A stretch of DNA of 47,818 bases from Candidatus Galloscillospira stercoripullorum. GTDB taxonomy: Bacteria; Bacillota; Clostridia; Oscillospirales; Oscillospiraceae. A program made the position numbers and the translations under genes. A model generated the notes under the pieces. It saw nothing but the letters and a program-made list of their open reading frames with translations, searched no databases and was not told the DNA's origin. The stretch's first letter is position 1; each line of letters begins with the position of its first letter. Positions 8,671 through 17,713 of the stretch are shown in pieces. Location: assembly GCA_018715695.1 (NCBI GenBank), contig DVLB01000114.1, positions 1 to 47,818 of the forward strand, written 5' to 3'.

Positions 8671-10959
8671 ATGCCCATCAGTGACAACGCGAGAGCGGTC
8701 CTGGAGCGCCGCTACCTCATCCGGGACGAGCACGGCAACGCCGTGGAGACGGTGGACGAGCTGTTCCACCGGGTGGCCGACGCGGTGGCCTCGGCCGACG
8801 CCAATTTTGACCCCAAGGCCGACGTGGCAGCCACGGCCCAGGCCTTTTACCACATGATGACCGAGCTGGAGTTTCTGCCCAACTCCCCCACTCTGATGAA
8901 CGCGGGGCGGCCTCTTGGGCAGCTGTCGGCCTGCTTCGTGCTGCCGGTGGCCGACTCTATGGAGGATATTTTTGACGCCATCAAGAACGCGGCCCTCATC
9001 CACAAGAGCGGCGGCGGCACCGGCTTCTCCTTCGCCCGGCTGCGGGCCAAGGGCTCCACGGTCAACTCCACCGGAGGCGTGGCCAGTGGACCCATCTCCT
9101 TTATGAAGGTCTTCAACGCCGCCACCGAGGCGGTCAAGCAGGGCGGCACCCGCCGGGGGGCCAACATGGGTATCCTCCGGGTGGACCACCCCGATATTCT
9201 GGAGTTCATCACCTGCAAGAACGACACCAAGGAGATCACCAACTTCAACATCTCCGTGGGCCTCACCGAAAAGTTCATGAAGGCGGTGGAGGCGGGCGGT
9301 ACCTACGACCTTGTGGACCCCGCCACCCACGAGGTGACCGACACCCTCAACGCCCGGGAAGTCTTTGAGAAGATCGTCTCCTCGGCCTGGCAGACCGGCG
9401 AGCCGGGCATCATCTTCCTGGACCGCCTCAACCGGGACAATCCCTGCCCCGGCCAGGGCGAGATCGAGTCCACCAACCCCTGCGGGGAGCAGCCCCTGCT
9501 GCCCTATGAGGCGTGCAACCTGGGCTCCATCAACCTGGTAACCCACCTGAAGAAGGGGAAGGACGGCTACACCCTGGACAAGGCCAAGCTGGAGAAGACC
9601 ATCCGCACCGCCGTCCACTTCCTGGACAACGTCATTGAGGTCAACAAGTACCCCCTGCCCGAGATCGACCGCATGACCCGTGCCACCCGGAAGATCGGCC
9701 TGGGCGTCATGGGCTTTGCGGATATGCTCCTCTACCTGGGCATCCCCTACAACTCCGACGAGGGCGTGGAGATGGGCCGGGAGATCATGGAGCTGGTGGA
9801 GCGTGTGGGCCATGAGGCAAGCGAGGACCTGGCCACCGTCCGGGGGCCCTTCCCGCTGTTTGGGGAGAGCATTTTCAAGGACGGCAAGCCCATCCGCAAC
9901 GCCACCGTCACCACCATCGCCCCCACGGGCACCCTCTCCATCATCGCCGGGGTGTCCAGCGGCGTGGAGCCGGTGTTCGCCTACGCCTATATCCGCAACG
10001 TCATGGACAACACCCACCTCATCGAGACCAATGAGATCCTCAAGAACGCCCTGGTGGAGCGGGGCCTCTACTCTGAGGAGGTGATGAAAAAGATCGTGGA
10101 GCACGGCACCCTGGCCCATGTGGACGGCATTCCCGAGGACCTGAAGCGGGTCTTCGTCTGCGCCCACGACGTCTCCCCCATCTGGCACGTGAAGATGCAG
10201 GCCGCTTTCCAGGCCTTTACCGACAACGCCGTGAGCAAGACGGTAAACTTCCCCAACTCCGCCACAAAGGAGGATGTGGCCGAGGTCTACCGCCTGGCCT
10301 ACGAGCTGGGATGCAAGGGCACCACCATCTACCGGGACGGCAGCCGCAGCGAGCAGGTGCTCAACATCGGCAAGGTCAACGACGGCACAGAGGAGGCTCC
10401 TGCCGCCCCCGCTGTGGACCCCTACGGCACCATCCTGCCCCGGCCCCGTCCGGCGGTGACCAGCGGCTTCACTGAGAAGGTGAAGATCGGCTGCGGCAAC
10501 CTGTATATCACCGTCAATTACGACGAGAAGGGCATCTGCGAGGTGTTCACCAACACCGGCCGGGCCGGCGGCTGCCCCAGCCAGAGCGAAGCCACCGCCC
10601 GTCTGGTGAGCGTGGCCATCCGCTCGGGTATGGACCCCAAGGAGATCGTCACCCAGCTCAAGGGCATCCGCTGCCCCTCCTGCCTGCGCCAGCCGGGGGT
10701 GCCGGTGACCTCCTGCCCCGACGCCATCGCCAAGGCCATCGAGAAGGTCATCAAGGTCACCCACGACGGCGGCCGCCCCGCCCCTATGACGGCCTCCACC
10801 CCCGTGATCCCGGTGCCCCATCCCGCCGGCATGCCCAGCCCGGACATGAGCCCCGCCCAGGCCAAGCTGGCCAAGTTCTGCCCCGAGTGCGGCAGTCCTC
10901 TGGAGCATGAGGGCGGCTGCGTCACCTGCCGCAACTGCGGATACTCCAAGTGCGGCTGA
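8671..10959 (+). CDS. nrdJ: Adenosylcobalamin-dependent (class II) ribonucleotide reductase
   Basis: A 762-residue cytoplasmic enzyme that reduces ribonucleotides to deoxyribonucleotides using a thiyl radical generated from adenosylcobalamin, with no oxygen requirement. Visible family marks are the QLSACFVLPV segment, KSGGGTGFSF, the NPCGEQPL active-site loop with the radical Cys, the APTGTLSI loop, and the TSCPDAI region near the end. The C-terminus is a Cys-rich zinc-ribbon-like tail (CPEC, CRNC, and CG at the end) typical of long B12-dependent NrdJ. ATG 8671 follows agagagg. Promoter and operator are at 8595-8641. Its 3' end and terminator are partly duplicated 12,964 bases downstream, past the accessory island. 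Confidence 0.96.
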   Translation: MPISDNARAVLERRYLIRDEHGNAVETVDELFHRVADAVASADANFDPKADVAATAQAFYHMMTELEFLPNSPTLMNAGRPLGQLSACFVLPVADSMEDIFDAIKNAALIHKSGGGTGFSFARLRAKGSTVNSTGGVASGPISFMKVFNAATEAVKQGGTRRGANMGILRVDHPDILEFITCKNDTKEITNFNISVGLTEKFMKAVEAGGTYDLVDPATHEVTDTLNAREVFEKIVSSAWQTGEPGIIFLDRLNRDNPCPGQGEIESTNPCGEQPLLPYEACNLGSINLVTHLKKGKDGYTLDKAKLEKTIRTAVHFLDNVIEVNKYPLPEIDRMTRATRKIGLGVMGFADMLLYLGIPYNSDEGVEMGREIMELVERVGHEASEDLATVRGPFPLFGESIFKDGKPIRNATVTTIAPTGTLSIIAGVSSGVEPVFAYAYIRNVMDNTHLIETNEILKNALVERGLYSEEVMKKIVEHGTLAHVDGIPEDLKRVFVCAHDVSPIWHVKMQAAFQAFTDNAVSKTVNFPNSATKEDVAEVYRLAYELGCKGTTIYRDGSRSEQVLNIGKVNDGTEEAPAAPAVDPYGTILPRPRPAVTSGFTEKVKIGCGNLYITVNYDEKGICEVFTNTGRAGGCPSQSEATARLVSVAIRSGMDPKEIVTQLKGIRCPSCLRQPGVPVTSCPDAIAKAIEKVIKVTHDGGRPAPMTASTPVIPVPHPAGMPSPDMSPAQAKLAKFCPECGSPLEHEGGCVTCRNCGYSKCG

Positions 10960-10978
10960 TTTTGCCCCTGCTATCTCA

Positions 10979-11007
10979 CCGGCCCGCCTTTCGGCGGGCC
11001 GGTTTTT
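10979..11007 (+). terminator. nrdJ terminator
   Basis: The 10-bp stem ccggcccgcc / ggcgggccgg with a four-base loop is followed by five T. A second copy of the same terminator is at 23943-23972. Confidence 0.93.
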
Positions 11008-11503
11008 CGTCGTTTTGTATCATTTTCTACCTGATATTTTGCTTCCAAATTATTGATTTTTTATCCATTCTGTGGTATCCTTATTGTGCGAAAAGTCTTC
11101 GCTGGAAAGAAAAATGTGCGTCCCATGCACAACATGCACATTGCTCTTTGCAAAAAGCCGGTGTTTCTCCGTTGCAGCAGCGTTTATCTGTCGGCATCCG
11201 CCAAAATTTCTGTTTCAAAAAATTGGAGATGTATACTATGCAGCGGATAATATGCATTCTAATCGATGTCAAAAGGGAATAATCATCTCATATGATGTTT
11301 TGCTTTCGCACACTGGTGGCAGCTATAACAGCGTTAACCTCCAGGGTATTTTTCACATATTTCTTTATCATTTTCCTTGGAATTGAGAAATGAAAAAAAC
11401 GAGTAGGGACGCAGCTACCATGCGCTCGGGGAAATATACCTTACAGGCTTAATAAGGCTCCTTGTACTGGCGCTTCTATCCAATGGGTGGGGAGGCAGAT
11501 ATC
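11008..11503. other. Non-coding left part of the island
   Basis: About 500 AT-rich bases without a convincing gene; open frames here lack RBS and family resemblance. A weak promoter candidate is TTGATT 11053-11058 with TATCCT 11076-11081 (17-base spacer). A second is TTGGAG at about 11222 with GATAAT 17 bases on. Either could drive the exporter operon. I see no integrase gene or tRNA. The composition changes abruptly from the GC-rich nrdJ side, marking the island's left edge. Confidence 0.5.
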
Positions 11504-13186
11504 ATGAGTAGCGAAAAAAGCTTTTTGAAAAATATAATTGCCTTGCTCTTGCCATATCGATTTTATCTATCTCTAATTTTTTTATATATGATATTAGGTG
11601 CACTTCTAAATGTTGCACTTCCTATTGTAAATATGAAGATTCTTGACGAGGGGATTATTGCGCTTAATTTTCCATCACTCGTACAATTCAGCGTTGTATC
11701 TTTAGTTCTATACCTTGCATCCAGAGGGCTTGATTTTTTGGAATTCAAAAGGTTGACGTCTATTAGTAAAAAGTTTGAACTAAAGCTTTCAAAAGAAGCG
11801 CATGATCACCTTTTTCGACTCCCAATTAATTATTTTAAAGAACACAATGAATCACAGATTATGAGTAATTTGAACTATGACATAGGAAAAATTACTCGCA
11901 TTTTAGATAGACCAATGTTTCTTTCCGTGGCACAAATTTTTAATGTCATCGGTGGAATCATAGGCCTTTGTATTATAGACATGCGACTTTTGGGTTTAGT
12001 CATTCTAATAATACCAATCAAAGTATTTGTGATGCGTTTTTTTGCAAAAAGACGTGAGGGATTGTTTGCAAAAGCAATTCCTTTGTTGAATAATGTGGCT
12101 GCTTGGCTTGGAGACACAGTAGGAAACATTGATGTTGTAAAACTTTGGAATCTCCAAAGCAAGAAAACTTCGGAGTATGTCAAATTAAAGGAAGCCGCCC
12201 TTAATGCAAATATCGAAACACAATATAATGACAAAGTAAGTGAAAATATAGATTATGCAGTTAACTTCATTTTTGACTTGCTAATATACATTGTAGGTTT
12301 TGGAGAAATCGTTAGAGGATGTTTGACGGTAGGCGGTTTGACCGCATTTGCTTCGTTCTCAACTCAGGTAATTAACCCGATATCTTTTGTAATGCAGATA
12401 CGGTTCTACTTTTCGGAAATAAAACCCAGTATAAAGCGTCATGCTGAATTTTTGGAACTGCAAGAAGAGGATGATGTAGATAGTCAGCAGGAAAAAATTC
12501 AATCACCAAATAAAATTACTTTCGATCATGTGTCCCTGAAACTTAGTGACACCACAATTATATCTGATATTAGTCTTGAGTTAAAAAGAGGACAAATGGT
12601 AGCAATTACAGGAGAAAATGGAAGCGGCAAATCATCTTTGGTAAATTTACTTCTGAGATTTTACTTGCCCACAGAAGGAAAAATCTGTTTCGATGGGATA
12701 AACATTCAGGATTTTAGTTTGAAAAAGTATCGGGACCTTTTTGCTGTAATACGGCAAGATACAAAGCTTTTTAATTTGACTATTAGGGAAAACATTGATC
12801 CACTCGGGAAGAAAAGCGACGAGGATATACATGAACTCTGTAATGCCTGGAAATTTACTCAGCTCATTGAAAGTTTACCAGAAGGATTTGGTACGATAGT
12901 TGGAAAGAACGGCAGCAAGCTCTCTGGAGGTGAGGGGCAAAAAATCTCTGCTATTCGTGCGTTACTGAAAGATGCAAATATCTTAGTAATTGACGAAGCT
13001 ACATCTAACTATGACGTAGAATCAGAAGATATTTTCAATGACTTTCTGAGCGTCTGTGATAGCTACGACTATATTATCATAATTACCCACAGAAATAAGA
13101 TTTTGGAAAAGGTAGATCGAATCATTCAACTTGAAAATGGTGTGGTGATTTCAGATCGAATTGTGCAGCAAGATGCCGCCAAATAG
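11504..13186 (+). CDS. ABC exporter, fused membrane and ATPase domains
   Basis: A 560-residue half-transporter. Six membrane helices fill roughly residues 10-310. The nucleotide-binding domain follows, with Walker A GENGSGKSS, signature LSGGEGQK, Walker B ILVIDEAT and the switch His in THRNK. There is no N-terminal C39 peptidase, so any leader removal must be done by another protein, possibly the S8 protease at 17714-18796. In this setting it most likely exports the modified Cys-rich peptide, acting as a homodimer. ATG 11504 is chosen over the in-frame TTG 11462 because ggggagg lies just upstream. Codon use is clearly AT-rich compared with the host genes, a sign of horizontal origin. It ends 19 bases before the next gene. 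Confidence 0.88.
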   Translation: MSSEKSFLKNIIALLLPYRFYLSLIFLYMILGALLNVALPIVNMKILDEGIIALNFPSLVQFSVVSLVLYLASRGLDFLEFKRLTSISKKFELKLSKEAHDHLFRLPINYFKEHNESQIMSNLNYDIGKITRILDRPMFLSVAQIFNVIGGIIGLCIIDMRLLGLVILIIPIKVFVMRFFAKRREGLFAKAIPLLNNVAAWLGDTVGNIDVVKLWNLQSKKTSEYVKLKEAALNANIETQYNDKVSENIDYAVNFIFDLLIYIVGFGEIVRGCLTVGGLTAFASFSTQVINPISFVMQIRFYFSEIKPSIKRHAEFLELQEEDDVDSQQEKIQSPNKITFDHVSLKLSDTTIISDISLELKRGQMVAITGENGSGKSSLVNLLLRFYLPTEGKICFDGINIQDFSLKKYRDLFAVIRQDTKLFNLTIRENIDPLGKKSDEDIHELCNAWKFTQLIESLPEGFGTIVGKNGSKLSGGEGQKISAIRALLKDANILVIDEATSNYDVESEDIFNDFLSVCDSYDYIIIITHRNKILEKVDRIIQLENGVVISDRIVQQDAAK

Positions 13187-13205
13187 AGGAAATGGAGGAA
13201 ACACC

Positions 13206-14612
13206 ATGTCAAAGAAAGGACGATTTTTTACATTTTGCTTGGCTACTCTATTGCTGTTCGGGCTGTGCTCCTGTGATACTGCGGAGGAAAAGAATCCATA
13301 TCAGGACCTGCTCGACGAAGCGCAGGACACGGCAACGCAGGAGCCAGAAGCGCAGCGGACCTTGACCCTTGCTATCACAGGAGAAAAGAGCGAATACAAC
13401 TACTTGTATAATTTTGCAACGGCCTATATGTCCGCACACCCGGATACATTGGTTCAGGTCGAGGAGATCACGCCAGGCGTGGATGATGCAGCGCTCTCTA
13501 CACGACTGATGGCTGGGTCTGCACCTGATGTACTTGCCACACTTGCTACGTCCGAAATACTGAACAGCGGACATCTGGTGGATCTGTACCCATTTATGAG
13601 AGAGGATCCGGAGTTCCGAGAAGAGGATTACTTTATGAATGTGATCTCCGCAGTAGAGGATGGAGGTCACCTCTATGCGCTGGCGTACAGTTTCCTGCTT
13701 CGCGGTGTATACGCAATGAGGAGTGATTTGGACGCCGGTGCGGCGGCTGAATATGAAGAAGGAAACGCAACCTTTGCAGATATGCTCCACTGGTATCAGG
13801 AACTTGGAGCGGACCGCAATCTGCAGTTTTCAGAAGTCTTTGGAGCGGATGAAGTTTTTACCTACTATGCGGACAGCACCATTGATATAGCAGGAAAAAG
13901 TTGTGATTTTCAGGCGGAGGAGCTACGCCCTGTAATCGAATTCGCACAGACCATTCCAGCCCCGAATGTGACCTACAGCCTGGATCAAGGGATAATAACT
14001 TATGTGCCGGGCGGAAATATGCTTGCGTCCGAGCGACTGCTGGACACTGACAGCCCGTACTTATTTATGGAATGTGATGTGATAAACGACCCGGAACTGC
14101 TCTTCCCCTATGAAGGCAGGCTCTATACACAGCCTCATATGATCAGGTCCGCCGGCGGCAACTATCTGTATGAAATCGGCGCCGTTCTGATGATGACGGA
14201 TAGCTGCAAGGACCGTGCGCTGGCCTGGGATTTCATTAAATTCTGTATGACGGACCGGACGGAGCCCTATGAAGGGTTAAATAGCCTGATTGGCTACCAA
14301 ATGACGGTCGGCCCTTTCCCGACGACAAACCGCAACAACTTCGCGTCTCAATGCCGCCTCAATGTGGAAAACAAGTATGATTACAGCGTAGAAATGGGCC
14401 AGGTGCCACAGGGAGAACGGGAGCAGGTAATCAATAATGCGGTAGCATATCTGACCACGCTCCCTGATTGTTTGGAAGTGAATATCAGCCCATACCTGAG
14501 CATTTTGGATATCACTTGGGAGGACCGGTGTTTGTATTACTTAGGCAATCAGAGTCTGGATGTAACCCTGAAAAATATGCAATCGAAAATCCAGCTCTAT
14601 CTGAACGAATAA
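13206..14612 (+). CDS. Lipoprotein extracellular solute-binding protein (family 1-like)
   Basis: A 468-residue protein with an N-terminal signal and lipobox LCSC (lipidated Cys about 23), so it is anchored on the outer face of the membrane. The mature part resembles sugar/oligosaccharide ABC binding proteins: LTLAITGEKSEYNYLYNFATAY, then LMAGSAPDVLA, a hinge-like middle, and helices typical of family 1 lobes. Strong SD aaatggagg precedes ATG 13206. It is separated from the matching permeases (20439, 21308) by the RiPP genes and an IS110 copy. Its base composition is nearer to those permeases than to the AT-rich exporter before it. The ligand could be a sugar or the peptide product; this cannot be told from sequence. 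Confidence 0.8.
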   Translation: MSKKGRFFTFCLATLLLFGLCSCDTAEEKNPYQDLLDEAQDTATQEPEAQRTLTLAITGEKSEYNYLYNFATAYMSAHPDTLVQVEEITPGVDDAALSTRLMAGSAPDVLATLATSEILNSGHLVDLYPFMREDPEFREEDYFMNVISAVEDGGHLYALAYSFLLRGVYAMRSDLDAGAAAEYEEGNATFADMLHWYQELGADRNLQFSEVFGADEVFTYYADSTIDIAGKSCDFQAEELRPVIEFAQTIPAPNVTYSLDQGIITYVPGGNMLASERLLDTDSPYLFMECDVINDPELLFPYEGRLYTQPHMIRSAGGNYLYEIGAVLMMTDSCKDRALAWDFIKFCMTDRTEPYEGLNSLIGYQMTVGPFPTTNRNNFASQCRLNVENKYDYSVEMGQVPQGEREQVINNAVAYLTTLPDCLEVNISPYLSILDITWEDRCLYYLGNQSLDVTLKNMQSKIQLYLNE

Positions 14613-14626
14613 AGCATAGCCATAAT

Positions 14627-14640
14627 GCAGGGCCCTCTGC
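14627..14640 (+). repeat. Left inverted-repeat hairpin flanking the precursor gene
   Basis: gcagggccctctgc forms a short self-hairpin and is the exact reverse complement of 14913-14926. No T-run follows (aattatatat), so it is a weak terminator at best. Confidence 0.8.
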
Positions 14641-14701
14641 AATTATATATAAAGGCTGGCGAAGTCGAATACTCTAAAACTTGGAGCGGAGTGTGCTAAA
14701 C

Positions 14702-14902
14702 ATGAAAAAGTTAAATAAGCGCAATTTCTCTGGTCTGGTTCAAACCTATGGCTGTACAGGGTGTATTTGCACACTGTGTGTCTGTGGTTGCGTTCAGAGT
14801 TCACTTACTAACTTTAATAAAAACCAAGCTTCGGAAAATGAGGCTGCCTATGCTTATGCTGGCGTTGACACCGGTATTGGCCCTGGCATCATCACACCGT
14901 AA
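14702..14902 (+). CDS. Cys-rich RiPP precursor peptide (CLI_3235 bacteriocin family-like)
   Basis: A 66-residue peptide with a basic Asn/Lys N-terminus (MKKLNKRNF), then six Cys at positions 18, 21, 23, 26, 28 and 30 (CxxCxCxxCxCxC). An Asn/Ala/Glu-rich stretch follows, then a hydrophobic Gly/Ile tail ending GIITP. The pattern of short MKKLxKK start plus a crowded Cys block matches putative bacteriocin precursors known as the CLI_3235 family, which always sit beside a radical SAM maturase, as here. ATG 14702 has gcggag 10 bases upstream. The likely modification is sulfur-to-carbon thioether bonds from the Cys block; product activity is unknown. Inverted hairpins flank the gene. Confidence 0.85.
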   Translation: MKKLNKRNFSGLVQTYGCTGCICTLCVCGCVQSSLTNFNKNQASENEAAYAYAGVDTGIGPGIITP

Positions 14903-14912
14903 TAGCTAAAAC

Positions 14913-14926
14913 GCAGAGGGCCCTGC
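14913..14926 (+). repeat. Right inverted-repeat hairpin flanking the precursor gene
   Basis: gcagagggccctgc is the exact reverse complement of 14627-14640 and also folds on itself with flanking ac/gt. It could attenuate or process the mRNA between the abundant precursor and the enzyme genes. Confidence 0.8.
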
Positions 14927-14985
14927 GTTAAGGCAATTTCAACACGAGAGGACACAGAATGCGTGTATCTGGAGGAGGCGATGTA

Positions 14986-16392
14986 ATGCGGCCTGTGTTT
15001 AAGGTTTTTTCTACATATGGGCACTACTATGTGTATGATCGAAATAGAAACTCGATTATCGGAGTTAATCGGACAGACTTTGACCTGTTGCGGCGATTAG
15101 AATGCGGAGATCAAGGCCCAGATGTTCTGGACTTGCTGAGCAGATTACAAAGCAATGGCTATTTGTTGGAGAACACAGTGGAAGATATTATGCAACCCTG
15201 CAGTAACTGCTATGAAGAATACATAAACAGAAAGACAGAAAAGATTACTTTGCAGGTAACGCAGAACTGTAATTTGCGTTGCGACTATTGTGCGTATACT
15301 GGCAGCTACAATAACCGACTGTATTCTGCTAAGACCATGAGCATTGACATAGCTAGGAAGGGGATTGACTACCTATTTGCACATGCTTGTGAGATTCCGC
15401 GGGTAACAATAGGGTTCTACGGGGGCGAACCGCTGCTGCGCATGGACCTCATCAAGCAGTGTGTAACATATGTTAACGAATCGTATCCCGAGAAAGAAGT
15501 TTATTACATCTTAACTACAAATGGCACGCTTTTGACAGATGAAAATGTTGATTATCTGTTCGCGAATAATATTGATATTATGATTAGTCTTGATGGCAAC
15601 AAAGAAATGCATGATAGACACAGAAAATTTCCTGATGGTTCTGGGTCATTTGATCTCATTGCAAAAAATTTGAAAAGGATAAAAGAACGATACCCCAATT
15701 ATTACAAGCGCATTGCAATTAATACTGTGCTAAGCCCATCCAATGACCTGGGCTGTATTAAGGAATTCTATGATACCGATGATGTTATGGAATTCTTTAA
15801 TCCGCAGTATAGCTTAGTTAATGAATACAACTCCAAGAAACCGGTGCAATATGAAGAAGAGTATTTTATTACTTGCCGAACGGAACAATTAAAAGTTCTG
15901 TTGTGGACGATCGGTAAAATTGGGGAAGACGCTGTTTCTAGTTTATTCAAAAACCAAAAAGGCTATTTTATCAAAAATAAAGAAGACTTAATACCGATTA
16001 CAGGGTTGCCAAAGATATGCCATCCTGGAGGGCCTTGTTTAGCCGGAATCAAACGACTATTCTGTGATGTTGATGGAAACCTCTTCCCATGTGAACGAGT
16101 AAGCGAAAAATCCATCGCCATGAAAATTGGAACCCTAAAAAATGGAATTGAATTAGATAAGGCCCGGAGATTAATTAATGTCGGGGAAATTAGCAAAGAC
16201 GCTTGCATTTCTTGCTGGAGTTTTATTCACTGCACTCAATGTGCTGTAACCGCAGATGACACAAAATCTTTGGTGAAAGAACAACGGCTATCTCATTGTC
16301 ATAAAACCCAACATAGCGTGTTGGAGAAGTTTAAGGACCACTGTTTTCTTGTAGAACAAGGCGTGGACTTTGAAAAACTGGAGCGTGATTAA
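14986..16392 (+). CDS. Radical SAM/SPASM peptide maturase (CcpM-like)
   Basis: A 468-residue enzyme. An N-terminal region (1-80) reads like a leader-recognition segment. The radical SAM cluster motif CNLRCDYC follows, with Cys 95, 99 and 102 for the SAM-binding 4Fe-4S centre. The barrel includes GFYGGEPLLR and ISLDGNKEMHD. The C-terminal SPASM-type part is rich in Cys (CHPGGPCLAG, CDVDGNLFPC, CISCW, CTQC, and a final SHC) for further Fe-S clusters. This architecture matches Cys-rich peptide radical SAM maturases, which install thioether crosslinks. ATG 14986 follows ggaggagg by 7 bases; ATG 14959 is a less likely alternative. It sits 83 bases after the precursor. Confidence 0.9.
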   Translation: MRPVFKVFSTYGHYYVYDRNRNSIIGVNRTDFDLLRRLECGDQGPDVLDLLSRLQSNGYLLENTVEDIMQPCSNCYEEYINRKTEKITLQVTQNCNLRCDYCAYTGSYNNRLYSAKTMSIDIARKGIDYLFAHACEIPRVTIGFYGGEPLLRMDLIKQCVTYVNESYPEKEVYYILTTNGTLLTDENVDYLFANNIDIMISLDGNKEMHDRHRKFPDGSGSFDLIAKNLKRIKERYPNYYKRIAINTVLSPSNDLGCIKEFYDTDDVMEFFNPQYSLVNEYNSKKPVQYEEEYFITCRTEQLKVLLWTIGKIGEDAVSSLFKNQKGYFIKNKEDLIPITGLPKICHPGGPCLAGIKRLFCDVDGNLFPCERVSEKSIAMKIGTLKNGIELDKARRLINVGEISKDACISCWSFIHCTQCAVTADDTKSLVKEQRLSHCHKTQHSVLEKFKDHCFLVEQGVDFEKLERD

Positions 16393-16396
16393 GCAA

Positions 16397-17446
16397 ATGA
16401 AACGGTTAATGATTTATCCTTTTCATTCGGAAAATGCGCCAGTGGCAAGATACTCTCATCTAATTGGGTATGAGGTTACTGCAGCAGTATCACCGCGCAG
16501 TTGGGGATATACAGGAAAAGACATGTGCTTCTGCGATGGTGGTTCAAAAACCGGTATTATAGTTACAGAGGACTTTTTGAGCGCTCTGCATTTCTGTGAT
16601 ATCGTATTTTTGGATTTTGTATCGGATAAAATCGACCGAAATGTATACTTACAGAACATAAATAGCTGCATTAGTACTGGCAAAGAAATTATTGTTACGC
16701 ATCGGCTTGACACATACCTCATGGGGACGCTTCCGAGAACACATCAGATAAGGATAATCGGGAAGAGTATGACTAGCGAAACAGATGAAAATTATATTAT
16801 TCCAATTGATATCCCAACGATTGTAGTGGCAGGAATAGGTGAAAGCTGCGACAAATTTAGTGTACAATTAGCCGTAAGAGAATTTTTAGCAGACAGATGT
16901 GACTCTATTTTGCAGTTCGGTACAAAAGACTATTCAGAACTATTTGGTTTCTTGCCACTGCCAGAATTTCTGTATCTTCCGGGTGACATTAGTAAAAAAA
17001 TAATCTCCTTAAATCATTACATATATAAGGAGGTTAAACGGACTAGCCCCGAAGTACTGATTGTTGGGATCCCAGGGGGCTTTAGTTACATGACAATGGC
17101 GGAACCCAAAAATTTTGGTGAACTGGCGTTTTGTATCTCTAATGCCTTGCTTATCGATACTTGTATCTTTAGCTGTTATGGAGAAGAGTATACAATAGCT
17201 CAAATAAATGATATTATAAAAAAAGCATCTGGAAAACTGGCTTGCACAATAGATGGAGTTCATATATCAAATCACAGGCTTATTGTAGATACTAATGCAG
17301 TGGATGATAAGGTAAGTTCTCTGACTGTGTCAAATGATTATCTGCGTTTTCCGCAGGGAACTTTTAATGTGTTCGATAAATCGTCAACGGAGTCTGTATT
17401 GGGACGTATCTATCAGATGTTGGTGGACGCTGAGGATATTATTTGA
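16397..17446 (+). CDS. Peptide maturation system protein (clostridial RiPP cluster family)
   Basis: A 349-residue protein I recognise as the companion protein seen only in these Cys-rich peptide clusters (the TIGR04066-like 'peptide maturation system' family). No catalytic motif is obvious. Features visible are an N-terminal sandwich-like beginning (MIYPFHSENAPVARYSHLIGYE), a central segment PTIVVAGIGESCDKFSVQLAVRE that recalls a nucleotide-binding loop, and VLIVGIPGGFSYM. The paired 'VAGIG' and 'VGIPGG' loops look like those of TSUP/gluconate-type synthases, but this is only an impression. The start is within a few bases of the maturase stop, so the two are translationally coupled; ATG 16409 is a possible alternative. 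Confidence 0.7.
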   Translation: MKRLMIYPFHSENAPVARYSHLIGYEVTAAVSPRSWGYTGKDMCFCDGGSKTGIIVTEDFLSALHFCDIVFLDFVSDKIDRNVYLQNINSCISTGKEIIVTHRLDTYLMGTLPRTHQIRIIGKSMTSETDENYIIPIDIPTIVVAGIGESCDKFSVQLAVREFLADRCDSILQFGTKDYSELFGFLPLPEFLYLPGDISKKIISLNHYIYKEVKRTSPEVLIVGIPGGFSYMTMAEPKNFGELAFCISNALLIDTCIFSCYGEEYTIAQINDIIKKASGKLACTIDGVHISNHRLIVDTNAVDDKVSSLTVSNDYLRFPQGTFNVFDKSSTESVLGRIYQMLVDAEDII

Positions 17447-17457
17447 GGTGATTTCTA

Positions 17458-17712
17458 ATGGACAAGCCATATCTCGACGTAATTATGAATATCCTTGCCA
17501 ATGTTAAGCCCGGAAAAATTGATGTTTCTGAAAACTTGTTCGGAAGTAAGAATAATTTTACCCCACGCGACATGGCCTATGTTTTGTTAGAGATGGAAAG
17601 GCTCTTAGGAATTAATATTGAAAAACTAGTTCATTTCGTAGAAAATGATCAAAATGGGTTTACCGTGGCAATTCTAGTCGATGCTGTAATGGCTCAAAAT
17701 TGCGGGATATGA
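17458..17712 (+). CDS. Acyl-carrier-related small maturation protein
   Basis: An 84-residue protein with the helical pattern and length of an acyl carrier protein (ILANVKPGKIDVSENLFGS, then FTPRDMAYVLLEMERLLGINI). It lacks the DSL Ser that carries the phosphopantetheine: the equivalent position reads FTPRDMAYVL. It belongs to the 'ocin ACP-related' group of the same RiPP clusters. Without the Ser it is probably a structural or recruitment domain and not a carrier. It starts 11 bases after the previous stop, with ggtgatttcta before ATG. Confidence 0.75.
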   Translation: MDKPYLDVIMNILANVKPGKIDVSENLFGSKNNFTPRDMAYVLLEMERLLGINIEKLVHFVENDQNGFTVAILVDAVMAQNCGI

Positions 17713-17713
17713 T

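Noticed and set aside
8635-10908. Minus-strand open frame opposite nrdJ
   Set aside because: Gly/His/Val-rich shadow of a well-supported gene; no family resemblance.
10950-11282. Possible small gene after nrdJ
   Set aside because: It overlaps the nrdJ end and terminator and has no SD; residue mix looks random.
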